Part shown: positions 41,627 through 50,059 of the stretch, in pieces
How the letters are laid out: every line of letters starts with the position of its first letter
How positions within the stretch are numbered: the first letter of the stretch is position 1
Source: Nocardiopsis sp. CC223A
GTDB taxonomy: Bacteria > Actinomycetota > Actinomycetes > Streptosporangiales > Streptosporangiaceae
Assembly (NCBI RefSeq): GCF_030766825.1
Contig: NZ_JASFDV010000028.1
Location: 1-64,000, forward strand
Reading direction: 5' to 3'
Length of the DNA: 64,000 nt
Made by a program: the position numbers and the translations under genes
The notes under the pieces: model-generated
Told to the model about the DNA's origin: nothing
The model's database searches: none
Seen by the model: the letters and a program-made list of their open reading frames with translations, nothing else

Positions 41627-42283
41627 ATGGCCACGGACGAGGAGCACCGGCGGACCCGGCAAGGGGAGACGGCGCCCGGGGGCGCGAGCGCGGTTCGACG
41701 GCCCCGGCGGCCGGTCCGGCGCCGCGACGACCGGCACCAGTGGGAGAAGGACCGCGCCCGCACCACCCGGGAGGAGCGGCTCGCCACCGGTGCCACCGAA
41801 CGCGATACCGGCCTGGGCAGGGACGACCTCGTGTTCAGCGCGGCCTACCGCCGGGTGGCGGCCGACGCCGGGCTCGCCCGGGCCCTCGGCGTCCCCGAGG
41901 GCACCGATCTCCTGGAGCGCCGGTACCGGACCCGGCACCGGGACGAGCACGCCCCCTTCGACCTGGTGCGCTCCTACCTGGTGGTGGACATGATCAGGGG
42001 CGAACCCGACCTGCTGGACGAGGCGAAGGAGCCGTGGCCGGGCGGCACGCAGAGCCAGCTGCACGCCGTCGGCATCGAACTCGACCGGGTCGAGGAGCGG
42101 GTCACCGCGCGGCCCGCGACGGAGGAGGAGGCCGACGAACTCGGCCTCGGCCCGGGCGTCCCGGTCATGGTGGTACAGAAGACCTCGATCGACACGCGGG
42201 AGCGTGTTGTGGACTGGTCCGAGATCGTCCTTCCCGGGGACCGCGCCGAAGCGGTCTTCACGACCCGATTGGAGCGCTGGTAG
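41627..42283 (+). CDS. UTRA-domain protein lacking the GntR DNA-binding domain
   Basis: 218 residues. The UTRA ligand domain of HutC-type GntR regulators is present: ALGVPEGTDLLERRYRTRH, FDLVRSYLVVDMI, RVEERVTARPATEEEADELG and VMVVQKTSIDTRERVVDWSEIVL. In place of the winged helix there is a very basic disordered start (RRPRRPVRRRDDRHQWEKDR). ATG 41627 has only weak context, and no HTH-like sequence was found upstream in any frame. It lies four bases before a glycosyltransferase gene, so it is probably a ligand-binding partner or accessory (inference). Confidence 0.75.
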   Translation: MATDEEHRRTRQGETAPGGASAVRRPRRPVRRRDDRHQWEKDRARTTREERLATGATERDTGLGRDDLVFSAAYRRVAADAGLARALGVPEGTDLLERRYRTRHRDEHAPFDLVRSYLVVDMIRGEPDLLDEAKEPWPGGTQSQLHAVGIELDRVEERVTARPATEEEADELGLGPGVPVMVVQKTSIDTRERVVDWSEIVLPGDRAEAVFTTRLERW

Positions 42284-42286
42284 CCG

Positions 42287-43048
42287 ATGCCCGGACTGAT
42301 CTCCGTCATCACGGCGGTGCACGCCCCCGGGGCCGGTTTCCTGCCGGACGCCTACCGGTCCCTCGCGGAGCAGCGGCTGCCCGACGGGTGGGACTGGCAG
42401 TGGGTCGTCCAGGAGGACGGGGAGACGGACGCGGTCGGGCCCCGCCTGCCGGACGACGACCGGGTGAGCTTCGGGCAGGGGAGGCGGGGGCGGGCCGGCA
42501 TGGCGCGCACGATGGGGCTCAGCCGCGCGGAGGGCGGTCTCGTCAAGGTCCTGGACGCCGACGACCGGTTGACCCCGGGGGCGCTCGCCCGGGACATCGA
42601 GGCCCTCACGTCGAACGCGGGGATCGCGTGGACCGCCTCGCGTGTGCTCGACCTCCTGCCGGACGGTACGACCAGGGGCTTCGACGACGACCCCGAGGAG
42701 GGGCCGATCGAGCGCGGCGCCGTCCTGGACTACTGGAAGGCGCACGACTTCCGGGCGCAGGTCCATCCGGCCACCCTGTGCGTCCGCCGGGAGCCGTTGC
42801 TCGCCCTGGGCGGCTGGATGGCCCTGCCCGCCTCGGAGGACACCGGGCTCCTGCTCGCCCTCGACGCGGTGAGCCGCGGCTGGTTCACCGCCGAGCCCGG
42901 CCTGCTCTACCGCAAGTGGCCCGGACAGGTGACCGCGGCGCCCGCGCACGAGGACGGGGCCGAACGCGCCGCCCGCATGGCCGTGGTCCGGGCCCGGGCG
43001 GAGGCGCTCGCCCTGACCGGCTGGGAGTACCACCGCCCCGCCGGGTGA
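42287..43048 (+). CDS. Family 2 glycosyltransferase
   Basis: 253 residues with a GT-A fold. SVITAVHAPGAGFLPDAYRS opens the nucleotide-binding domain, WQWVVQEDGETDA follows strand 2, and VKVLDADDRLTPGAL carries the metal-binding DxD. The end includes SEDTGLLLALD, an acceptor-site acid. It is soluble. Start ATG 42287 lies three bases after the UTRA gene stop. No other polysaccharide gene is adjacent, so the acceptor is unknown. Confidence 0.82.
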   Translation: MPGLISVITAVHAPGAGFLPDAYRSLAEQRLPDGWDWQWVVQEDGETDAVGPRLPDDDRVSFGQGRRGRAGMARTMGLSRAEGGLVKVLDADDRLTPGALARDIEALTSNAGIAWTASRVLDLLPDGTTRGFDDDPEEGPIERGAVLDYWKAHDFRAQVHPATLCVRREPLLALGGWMALPASEDTGLLLALDAVSRGWFTAEPGLLYRKWPGQVTAAPAHEDGAERAARMAVVRARAEALALTGWEYHRPAG

Positions 43049-43131
43049 CGGCCGTCCGGGACCGGCTTCGGGGACCGCGCGGGGGTGTGGGATTCTCTCC
43101 CCTTCGCGAGTGGTCGGAGGAAGGGACCGGG

Positions 43132-43686
43132 ATGGGCGAGAGATCGGCCTACGACGAGATCGACGCGCTGCGGGAGCGGCTGAGGAAGCTGGAGGCCAGG
43201 TCCTTCCAGGAGCGGCAGCAGGACAACCGGGCACGGGTGGCCTCCCTTGGGCTGGCGGTCGGGGCGACCGCGGTGTTCCTGTCCCCGGCACTGCCCTGGC
43301 TGCGGGACACCGGTCCCCACGGGCTCCGGATCTCCGACGAGGGGGAGATCTCCCTGGACGCCCTCGGCTCCGCCACCGGGTGGGAGCTGTGGGGCGCCGC
43401 GCTCGACGCGGAGCGCTGGGGGCTGCTGCTCGGGTTCCTGGTCCTGGCGTTCGCCTTCCTGACGGCCGTATGGGCGGTGTTCGCGCTGGGGAGCGACGAG
43501 GCCGCGGTGGGGAACCGGGTACTGCTCACCGCGCAGATCGCCGCGGCCGTGCCGCCCGTGCTGTTCCTCTTCTTCTGGACGTACGCCCCGGAGGACGACG
43601 GCCCCGCCGCCGGGCCCGGGGTGTTCGCGGCCGTCGCCGCCTGCGTCCTGATCATCCTCGCCGCCCGGCGGGGCAAGGACCTCTAG
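43132..43686 (+). CDS. Small membrane protein with N-terminal coiled coil
   Basis: 184 residues. A short coiled coil (YDEIDALRERLRKLEARSFQ) leads to four hydrophobic segments: VASLGLAVGATAVFLSPALPW, GLLLGFLVLAFAFLTAVWAVFAL, VLLTAQIAAAVPPVLFLFFW and VFAAVAACVLIILAA (as separate pieces). No known domain is recognised. ATG 43132 has a GGAGGAAGGG region upstream. Its stop overlaps the end of the tiny remnant on the other strand. Confidence 0.65.
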   Translation: MGERSAYDEIDALRERLRKLEARSFQERQQDNRARVASLGLAVGATAVFLSPALPWLRDTGPHGLRISDEGEISLDALGSATGWELWGAALDAERWGLLLGFLVLAFAFLTAVWAVFALGSDEAAVGNRVLLTAQIAAAVPPVLFLFFWTYAPEDDGPAAGPGVFAAVAACVLIILAARRGKDL

Positions 43687-43790
43687 CCCATCAGGCCGTG
43701 CTCCCGGGCCCAGGCGGCGACCTCCACGCGGTTGCGCAGGCCGTTGCGGATCATCGCCTGGTCGTCGGCCACCGGCGCGCGGATGGTCAT
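43683..43790 (-). pseudogene. Collapsed NarL-type response regulator (N- and C-termini only)
   Basis: A 35-codon frame with a GGAGGAG box and ATG 43790. It reads MTIRAPVADDQAMIRNG, the usual first 17 residues of a NarL/LuxR response regulator, joined in frame to LRNRVEVAAWAREHGLMG, the usual end of such a protein after the helix-turn-helix. About 180 central residues, including the phosphoacceptor Asp and recognition helix, are gone. It is a clean internal deletion remnant of a response regulator gene. It might still be translated, as signals at both ends survive. Confidence 0.7.
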
Positions 43791-43865
43791 CGGCTCCTCC
43801 GGCACGACGGCGACCACGGACCGGCCGCCCCCGCCGCGGGGGAGCGGGGGCGGGAGCGGCGGTCG

Positions 43866-45257
43866 TCAGTCCCGGGCGGGTGCGGCGGCGGGCTCGCCCC
43901 CGTGGCCGATCACACCGTCGTCCTCACCGGAGAAGAACCGGCGGCCGTACACGAGCAGGCACAGGACGATGCCCGCGGCGAAGCCCCAGGCGGCGCCGTT
44001 GAGCGCCAGGACGGCGCCGGTGACACCGGCGATACCGAGGTCGGTCCTGCTGCGCGCTTCGAGGATCCCGACCTTGACGCTCACGAACCCCTGGATGATG
44101 AGGGTGAGGGCGAGCGCCACGCCGAGGACGGGTTCCACGAGCGACACGATCGGCAGCAGCCACAGGCCGGTGTTGGTGCCCCAGCGGAACGAACCGGCAC
44201 CGCTGAAGATCGACTGCATCGCGTCGCGGCCCTTCTTGTACCGCTCGGAGATGGCCACGTGCATCGCGGCCCACAGCGGACCGCACATGGTGACGTCCGG
44301 GCCGATCACGCCCATGACGGCGTTGCGGGCGCCGAAGATCATGTGGGCGCGGTTCGGGTTGTAGCGGACCTTCTCGTCGGTGCGCACCTCGGCGGCCTCG
44401 TCGAGGACGGCGCGCGCCTGGAGCACGTCGCCGAAGACCACGATGTAGGCCGCGGCCACGGTGGGGATCACGGTGACCAGCATCGTCAGCGGGGGCAGGC
44501 CCACACCGAAGACGGTGTACTGCGTCCACAGGGTGACGAAGTCGGGGGTCGCGAAACCCCACTCCAGGGTCGGCCAGGGCGCCTCGCCGAACAGCGGGGC
44601 GATGACGACGGCGAGCAGGATGCACGGCAGGATGCCCAGGCTCCCGATCAGCCGCAGCACCCGGCTGCGCTGCTGTGCCGCGGCGAAGCCCTTGGAGTAG
44701 AGCAGGACGAAGGCCAGCCCCACGGCGATCGAGATGGTCCAGGGGAACGTCTCGAACCGGCCGCCCTCGGCGAACACGCTCTGGACGGCGGCGAAGCCCG
44801 CGCCCACGACGATGCCCGCCCGCAGGGCGTTCGGGATGAACCGGACCACCTTCGCCGCCAGTCCGGTCACCCCCAGGGTGATCGACAGCGCGGCGAGCAC
44901 GAGTTGGAAGGCGATGAGCGCCTGGACCCGTTCGGGGCCCTCGGGGAACTGCTGGCAGTACACCATGAGCAGGGGGATGGCCGGCGTGATCCAGCCCGGG
45001 ACCACGGGGTCGCCCAGCAGGTGGTGGAGCAGGTAGAGCACACCGTTGAGGACGACCACGGCGAGCGCGGCCTCGAAGGGCATCCCGAGCAGCTCGATCA
45101 GCAGCGGGATCGCGGACAGGTCGACCGCGCACATGACCAGGCCCTGTGTGTAGTCCTGCCACTGGAACCTGTAGTGGACGAACGGCAGACGGACCTCGAA
45201 CGGGCCCGCCTTCCAATGGGGGGAGGCCGCGTCCGGGCCGGGGGATCTCTTACTCAT
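43866..45257 (-). CDS. NCS2/SLC23-like permease (putative purine or nucleobase type)
   Basis: 463 residues with about 12 to 14 helices. It opens PFEVRLPFVHYRFQWQDYTQG, and the core includes VVPGWITPAIPLLMVYCQQFPEG, FGARNAVMGVIGPDVTMCGPLW and EPVLGVALALTLIIQGFVSV as separate pieces. This resembles the solute-carrier-23 / xanthine-uracil permease superfamily, in a group often labelled permease of unknown substrate. ATG 45257. It follows the alcohol dehydrogenase gene by 66 bp on the same strand and faces away from a PucR-type regulator. Confidence 0.7.
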   Translation of the reverse strand: MSKRSPGPDAASPHWKAGPFEVRLPFVHYRFQWQDYTQGLVMCAVDLSAIPLLIELLGMPFEAALAVVVLNGVLYLLHHLLGDPVVPGWITPAIPLLMVYCQQFPEGPERVQALIAFQLVLAALSITLGVTGLAAKVVRFIPNALRAGIVVGAGFAAVQSVFAEGGRFETFPWTISIAVGLAFVLLYSKGFAAAQQRSRVLRLIGSLGILPCILLAVVIAPLFGEAPWPTLEWGFATPDFVTLWTQYTVFGVGLPPLTMLVTVIPTVAAAYIVVFGDVLQARAVLDEAAEVRTDEKVRYNPNRAHMIFGARNAVMGVIGPDVTMCGPLWAAMHVAISERYKKGRDAMQSIFSGAGSFRWGTNTGLWLLPIVSLVEPVLGVALALTLIIQGFVSVKVGILEARSRTDLGIAGVTGAVLALNGAAWGFAAGIVLCLLVYGRRFFSGEDDGVIGHGGEPAAAPARD

Positions 45258-45323
45258 GGTTCGGTGCTTTCGTATGGCCCGGGCGCGGCGGTGCCCGGGG
45301 CGTCTTCTACACGGATCGCCGGG

Positions 45324-46433
45324 TCACTCGTCGAAGACGATGACCTGGCGTACGGCCTTTCCGTCGGCGAGCTCGTCCATGGCCTCGTTGATCTCGTCCA
45401 GGCGGATCCGGCGGCTGATGAGCCGTTCCACGGGCAGGCGGCCCTCACGCCACCACTGGGCGAAGGTCGGGATGTCCCGGGCCGGGACGGCCGAGCCCAG
45501 GTAGGAACCGATCACGGTGCGCGCCTCGGCGGTCATGGTGAGCGGGGAGAGCCGCGCCGTCGCGTCCGGGCCGGGGAGGCCGACGGTCACCGTGCGGCCG
45601 CCCGGGGCCGTGGCGGCGAACGCGGTCTCGAAGGCGCTCGGGTGCCCGGCGCACTCGATGACGTGGGAGGCCCTGATGCCCTGCCCGATCACCTCGGCCG
45701 GGGTGTGGGCGCGGGTGGCGCCCAGCTCCCGTGCCAGTGCCAGCTTCTCGGGGACCGTGTCGACGGCGATGACGTCGCCGGTGACCTGTGCCGCGGCGGC
45801 CAGCAGCGCTGCCATGCCGACACCGCCCAGGCCCACGACCATGACGCTCTCGCCCTCCCCGGCACGCACCGCGTTGAGCAGCGCGCCGCCGCCGGTGAGC
45901 ACGGCGCAGCCGAGCACCGCCGCGACCTCGGCGGGGACGTCGTCGTCCACGGGGACGACGGAGGCGCGGTCCACCACGGTGTGCGTCGCGAAGCCGGAGA
46001 CGCCCAGGTGGTGGTGGACGGCCGCGCCGTCGCGGGTGAGGCGTCGGCCGCCGTTCAGCAGTCGTCCCTCGTTGTTGGCCGTGCTGCCCGGCCCGCAGGG
46101 GAGGCGCCCGTCGGTGCGGCAGCCGTCGCAGTCACCGCAGCGGGGGAGGAAGGCCATGACGACGCGGCGGCCCACGGCCAGGTCGGTCACCTCGGAGCCG
46201 ACGGCCTCGACCCGGCCGGCGGCCTCGTGGCCGAGGAGCATCGGGACCGGGCGGACGCGGTTGCCGTCGAGCACCGACAGGTCGGAGTGGCACACCCCGG
46301 CCGCCTCGATCCGCACCCGGACCTCGGTCGGCCCCGGCTCGCCCAGTTCCACCGGGGTCACGCTGATGGGGGCCGAGTCGGCGTACGGCCGCGGCAGCCC
46401 GATCCGCTCCAGCACCGCTCCGGTGATCCGCAT
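45324..46433 (-). CDS. Zinc-dependent alcohol dehydrogenase (class III-like MDR)
   Basis: 369 residues of the medium-chain dehydrogenase family. Catalytic zinc ligands are in AAGVCHSDLSV and MLLGHEAAGRVEA. The structural zinc cluster is CGDCDGCRTDGRLPC with four Cys. The NAD-binding loop is VMVVGLGGVGMAALLAA followed by VIAVDTVPEKL, whose Asp favours NAD. ATG 46433. It is the first gene of an operon with the permease, and divergent from the GAF-PucR regulator at 46591. The substrate is probably an alcohol or hydroxymethyl adduct (inference). Confidence 0.9.
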   Translation of the reverse strand: MRITGAVLERIGLPRPYADSAPISVTPVELGEPGPTEVRVRIEAAGVCHSDLSVLDGNRVRPVPMLLGHEAAGRVEAVGSEVTDLAVGRRVVMAFLPRCGDCDGCRTDGRLPCGPGSTANNEGRLLNGGRRLTRDGAAVHHHLGVSGFATHTVVDRASVVPVDDDVPAEVAAVLGCAVLTGGGALLNAVRAGEGESVMVVGLGGVGMAALLAAAAQVTGDVIAVDTVPEKLALARELGATRAHTPAEVIGQGIRASHVIECAGHPSAFETAFAATAPGGRTVTVGLPGPDATARLSPLTMTAEARTVIGSYLGSAVPARDIPTFAQWWREGRLPVERLISRRIRLDEINEAMDELADGKAVRQVIVFDE

Positions 46434-46510
46434 CCTCGTCCGTCCTCTCTCGTGTGGTCCGCATGCGCCTCAAGACGAGCGGAAGCCCGGTCGGAACCGA
46501 CACATGCGGT

Positions 46511-46539
46511 TTGACCAGGCAACTTACTGAAAGTTAACG
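46511..46539 (+). promoter_or_regulatory. Divergent regulatory region with AACTT palindrome
   Basis: TTGACC (46511-46516) and TTAACG (46534-46539) with a 17 bp spacer form a weak promoter toward the PucR gene. AACTTACTGAAAGTT (46521-46535) is an inverted repeat in the spacer, a likely operator for one or both directions. Confidence 0.4.
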
Positions 46540-46590
46540 TGCCGGTGATGTGGCACACGATGTGCTGGAGACCATTGATCCACCTACCAT

Positions 46591-48297
46591 GTGTGCATGG
46601 AGCACACCATGCGGCGTTCCCGTGAGGACCTTCTGCGGGTCCTCCTCGACACGGCCACCGACCTCACCGCACTGCGCGACGTGGAGGCGGTGCTCCAGGC
46701 GATCGTGCGCCGCACACGCGCCATCGTCGGCGCGGACATGGCGTACATCAGCCTCAACGACCCCGAGCGCGGCGACACCTACATCCGCCAGTCCGACGGC
46801 GTCACCACGCCCGCCTACCGGGCTCTGCGCATACCGCTCGGAGTCGGGGTGCTGGGGCAGGTGGCCACCGGCCTGGCGCCCTTCCAGACCTCCGCCTATC
46901 TGGACGACCCCGCGGTCGTGCACGATCCGGAGGTGGACGAGATCGTGCGGGCCGAGGCGGTCGAGACGATCATGGGCGCGCCGCTCACGGTGGCCGGCCG
47001 GGTGATCGGCGCGCTCATCGTGGCCGAGCGCCGGTCCCGCCGGTTCGAGCCGGAGGAGGTCAGCTGCGTGGAGTCGATCGCCAAGCAGGCGGCGGTCGCG
47101 ATCGACAACTCGCTGCGCTTCGAGGAGGTGGCCCGCCAGGCCGAGCTCCTCAACGTGGAGCACCGGCGCAGCGCCGCCGAGCTGCAACTGGCCACCCGGA
47201 TCGTGGAGCTGGACCGCAGACTCCTGGACGCGGTGATGGTCTCGCCGGACGTCGGGCGCGTCCTCGCCATCGGCCGCGGAGCCCTCGACGACGACCTGTA
47301 CCTGCGGGACGCCTCCGGCGCGCCGTCCGCCGCGACCGCGGACCCGGCCGACCCCGTACCCGAGCCCGGGACCTCCGTCGCCGTCACCGCGGCGGCCGAG
47401 ACCCTGGGCAGTCTGCACACGGCCTCGGTCCTGGGCTCGGACGGCAGGGCGCTGCTGGAGAGGGTCGCCGTCCACGTCGCCCTGGCCCTGCTCTTCAGCC
47501 GGGCGGAGGAGGACGCCGACCTGCGCGGCCAGGACGAGCTGATCGACGACCTCCTCTCCGGAGCCGACCTCCCGCACGACCGGATGGAGCGGCGGATGCG
47601 CCGCTGGGGCCTGCACACCGACGACCGCCTGTGGTGTGTCGCCCTGGACGTGCCCGCCGCGCAGGTGCGGCGGTACCGGCAGGTCCTGCGCTCGGCCGTC
47701 GGCCGGACGGTGATGACCGCGCACTCGGACCACCTGTGCCTGGTGACCGCCTCACCCGACTGGGAGGGCAGGCTGCGCGCGGCGTCCGCCGAACGGGGCC
47801 GACCGCTGCGGGCCGGTGCGGCCGGGCCGGTCACGGCGCTGGGGGACCTGCCCGACGCGCACCGGCGGGCCTCGCTCGCGCTCGGGTCGCTCATCACCCT
47901 CGACCGGGACGGGGTGCTCGACGGCGACCGTCTGGGCATGGTCCACGCGCTCCTCGACCTGGCCCGTACCGGTGGCCTCCCGGAGTCGCTCACCCGCGGC
48001 GTCGACCCACTGCTGGCCTACGACGACGAGCGGGACACCGACCTGACCCGCACCGCCTTCTACTACCTGGAGACCGACGGCAGCGTCGCCCGGGTGGCCG
48101 AGCTGCTGCACCTGCACCGCAACACCGTGAGGCAGCGGCTCACCCGGATCGGCGCCCTCCTCGGACCGGGCTGGGACGCCTCGCCGCGCCGCCTGGAGAC
48201 GCACCTGGCACTCCAGGTGCGCGACGCCCAGGTCGGCCTGCGCCGCCCCGGCGGCCCGGAACGGGGGACGGCTCCGGGGTCCGCGTCGCCCGGCTGA
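46591..48297 (+). CDS. GAF-domain PucR family transcriptional regulator
   Basis: 568 residues. A GAF domain fills about residues 15-175 (LRDVEAVLQAIVRRTRAIVG, AYISLNDPERGDTYIRQSDG, GAPLTVAGRVIGALIVAERR as separate pieces), a linker with a GGDEF-like regulatory part follows, and the C-terminal PucR helix-turn-helix reads YLETDGSVARVAELLHLHRN. GAF-PucR proteins activate catabolic genes. ATG 46591 (or 46609) starts 157 bp from the divergent dehydrogenase-permease operon, its probable target. Confidence 0.87.
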   Translation: MCMEHTMRRSREDLLRVLLDTATDLTALRDVEAVLQAIVRRTRAIVGADMAYISLNDPERGDTYIRQSDGVTTPAYRALRIPLGVGVLGQVATGLAPFQTSAYLDDPAVVHDPEVDEIVRAEAVETIMGAPLTVAGRVIGALIVAERRSRRFEPEEVSCVESIAKQAAVAIDNSLRFEEVARQAELLNVEHRRSAAELQLATRIVELDRRLLDAVMVSPDVGRVLAIGRGALDDDLYLRDASGAPSAATADPADPVPEPGTSVAVTAAAETLGSLHTASVLGSDGRALLERVAVHVALALLFSRAEEDADLRGQDELIDDLLSGADLPHDRMERRMRRWGLHTDDRLWCVALDVPAAQVRRYRQVLRSAVGRTVMTAHSDHLCLVTASPDWEGRLRAASAERGRPLRAGAAGPVTALGDLPDAHRRASLALGSLITLDRDGVLDGDRLGMVHALLDLARTGGLPESLTRGVDPLLAYDDERDTDLTRTAFYYLETDGSVARVAELLHLHRNTVRQRLTRIGALLGPGWDASPRRLETHLALQVRDAQVGLRRPGGPERGTAPGSASPG

Positions 48298-48404
48298 CCC
48301 TGGCCCGTCCCCGTTCCGGCCGCCCTTCCGTCGGCCGGAGACGGCGCGAATCGTGGGGTGCGTGTCGTTGACGCCATCGTGGGCACGGCGGCACGCTTGA
48401 ACGC

Positions 48405-49358
48405 ATGAGACGCGTCGTCTTCGTCGTCTACGACGGCTTCCAATCGCTCGACCTCACCGGCCCCTACGAGGTCCTCCGCCACACGGGCCGGTACGACTGC
48501 CGGGTGGTCGCGCCCGCCGCGGGCCCCGTGCGGACGTCGAGCGGCCTCCCCCTGCACGCCGGGTACGGGCTCGGGGACCTGGACCCGCGGGGCACCGACA
48601 CCCTGTTGGTCGTGGGCGGCGCCGGGGTCGACTCCGCCCGGCTCGACCCCGCACTGGTGGGGTGGATCGCGGCGGCCGCCCCCCAGGCGCGGCGGGTGGC
48701 GTCGGTGTGCAGCGGGGTGTTCCTGTTGGCGGCGGCGGGGCTCGTCCGGGGGCGCCGGGTCACCACCCACTGGAAGCGCCGCGAACAGCTCGTCCGCGAG
48801 CACCCGGAGGCGACCGTGGACTGCGACCCCATCTTCATCGCCGACGGGAACGTGTGGACCTCCGCCGGCGTCACGGCCGGGATGGACCTCGCCCTGGCCC
48901 TGGTGGAGGAGGACCACGGGTCCGAGGCGGCGCACGAGGTGGCACGGGAACTGGTGATGTTCCTGCGCCGTCCGGGAAGCCAGTCGCAGTTCAGCGTCCC
49001 CCTGTGGTCGGTCCGCCCGCGGACCGACCCGATCCGCGAGGCCGTCCACGCGGTCCACGCCGACCCCGGTGCCGACCACTCGGTGGCCCGGCTCGCCGCC
49101 ACCGCCGGGCTCAGCCCGCGCCACCTACAGCGGCGGTTCACCGCTGAGCTGGGGGAGCCGCCGTCCTCCTACGTCGAGCGGGTGCGCATCGAGGCGGTCC
49201 GGCGGGCGCTGGCCGAGGGCGGCGAGCCCGTCGACGCCCTCGCCCGGCGCTTCGGCCTGGGGACCGCGGAGACCCTGCGCCGGGCCTTCCACCGCCGGGT
49301 CGGGGTCGCCCCGTCCGACTACCGCAGCAGGTTCCGAGCAACGAAGGAGTACGCATGA
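48405..49358 (+). CDS. GlxA family regulator (DJ-1/PfpI plus AraC HTH)
   Basis: 317 residues. The first about 195 are a DJ-1/PfpI class I amidotransferase-like domain with the elbow RRVASVCSGVFLLAAAGLVRG and THWKRR. The rest is a double helix-turn-helix of AraC type (ADHSVARLAATAGLSPRHLQ and PSSYVERVRIEAVRRALAEG, then GLGTAETLRRAFHRRVGVAP). The family regulates carnitine, arginine or glycine-betaine use in other bacteria. ATG 48405. Its stop overlaps the next ATG (ATGA), coupling it to a second DJ-1 protein. Confidence 0.9.
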   Translation: MRRVVFVVYDGFQSLDLTGPYEVLRHTGRYDCRVVAPAAGPVRTSSGLPLHAGYGLGDLDPRGTDTLLVVGGAGVDSARLDPALVGWIAAAAPQARRVASVCSGVFLLAAAGLVRGRRVTTHWKRREQLVREHPEATVDCDPIFIADGNVWTSAGVTAGMDLALALVEEDHGSEAAHEVARELVMFLRRPGSQSQFSVPLWSVRPRTDPIREAVHAVHADPGADHSVARLAATAGLSPRHLQRRFTAELGEPPSSYVERVRIEAVRRALAEGGEPVDALARRFGLGTAETLRRAFHRRVGVAPSDYRSRFRATKEYA

Positions 49359-49981
49359 CCACCTACGGCATCCTGGTCTTCGACCGGGTCGAGGAGCTCG
49401 ACTTCGCCGGCCCCTGGGAAGTGCTGGCCACCTCGGCCCTGGTGCGGGACCGCGGCGACCGCGTCCTGCTCATCGGGGAGACCGGAGACGTGGTCCGGTG
49501 CGCCAAGGGCCTGCGGGTCCTGCCGGACCACGCCTTCGGCGAACACCCCCCGCTGGACGTTCTGGTCGTGCCGGGCGGGGAGGGGGCGCGCACGACGGCG
49601 TCGGAGAGCCCCGCCGTGACCGGCTGGGTGGCCCGGACCGCGGCCGCGGCGGACTGGACGGCGTCGGTGTGCACGGGCGCCCACCTCCTGCACGCGGCGG
49701 GCCCCGCGCGCGGGCGGCGTGTGGCCACGCACCGTTCCTGGGAGGACGGGCTGGAGGCCCGCGGTGACGTGACCGTGGTCCGCGACGCCCGGTACGTGGT
49801 CGACGGGAACCTGGTGACGAGCCAGGGCGTGTCCGCCGGGATCGACATGTCGCTGTGGCTGGTGGGAAGGCTGTACGGGCGCGGGCACGCGCGTACGGTG
49901 AGCGGGCTGATCCAGTACGAGCCGGCCCCGCCCTACCTCGCCGACGAGCCCTCGGTCCCCGCCGGGGCGGGCGCCTCCTGA
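49355..49981 (+). CDS. DJ-1/PfpI family protein
   Basis: 208 residues. A single DJ-1/PfpI domain: GILVFDRVEELDFAGPWEVL at the N-terminus, DVLVVPGGEGARTT, and the nucleophile elbow WTASVCTGAHLLHAAGPARG followed by RRVATHRSWED. It is close to ThiJ-type isocyanide-hydratase-like or amidase-like proteins. The four-base overlap with the GlxA gene indicates one operon and a shared substrate (inference). A strong hairpin follows. Confidence 0.87.
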   Translation: MTTYGILVFDRVEELDFAGPWEVLATSALVRDRGDRVLLIGETGDVVRCAKGLRVLPDHAFGEHPPLDVLVVPGGEGARTTASESPAVTGWVARTAAAADWTASVCTGAHLLHAAGPARGRRVATHRSWEDGLEARGDVTVVRDARYVVDGNLVTSQGVSAGIDMSLWLVGRLYGRGHARTVSGLIQYEPAPPYLADEPSVPAGAGAS

Positions 49982-49984
49982 CGT

Positions 49985-50014
49985 CCGCCCCGCCCGGACG
50001 CCCGGGCGGGGCGG
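49985..50014. terminator. 13 bp perfect hairpin after DJ-1 operon
   Basis: CCGCCCCGCCCGG (49985-49997) pairs with CCGGGCGGGGCGG (50002-50014), four bases after the stop. Confidence 0.75.
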
Positions 50015-50059
50015 GAATCGCGTTGCGCGGGCAGCGGCCGTTCCGGCAGGCCGGCCGCC

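Noticed and set aside
43110-46514. Long plus-strand frame across the permease and dehydrogenase genes
   Set aside because: It is antisense to two clear minus-strand genes and has no domain or coherent composition.
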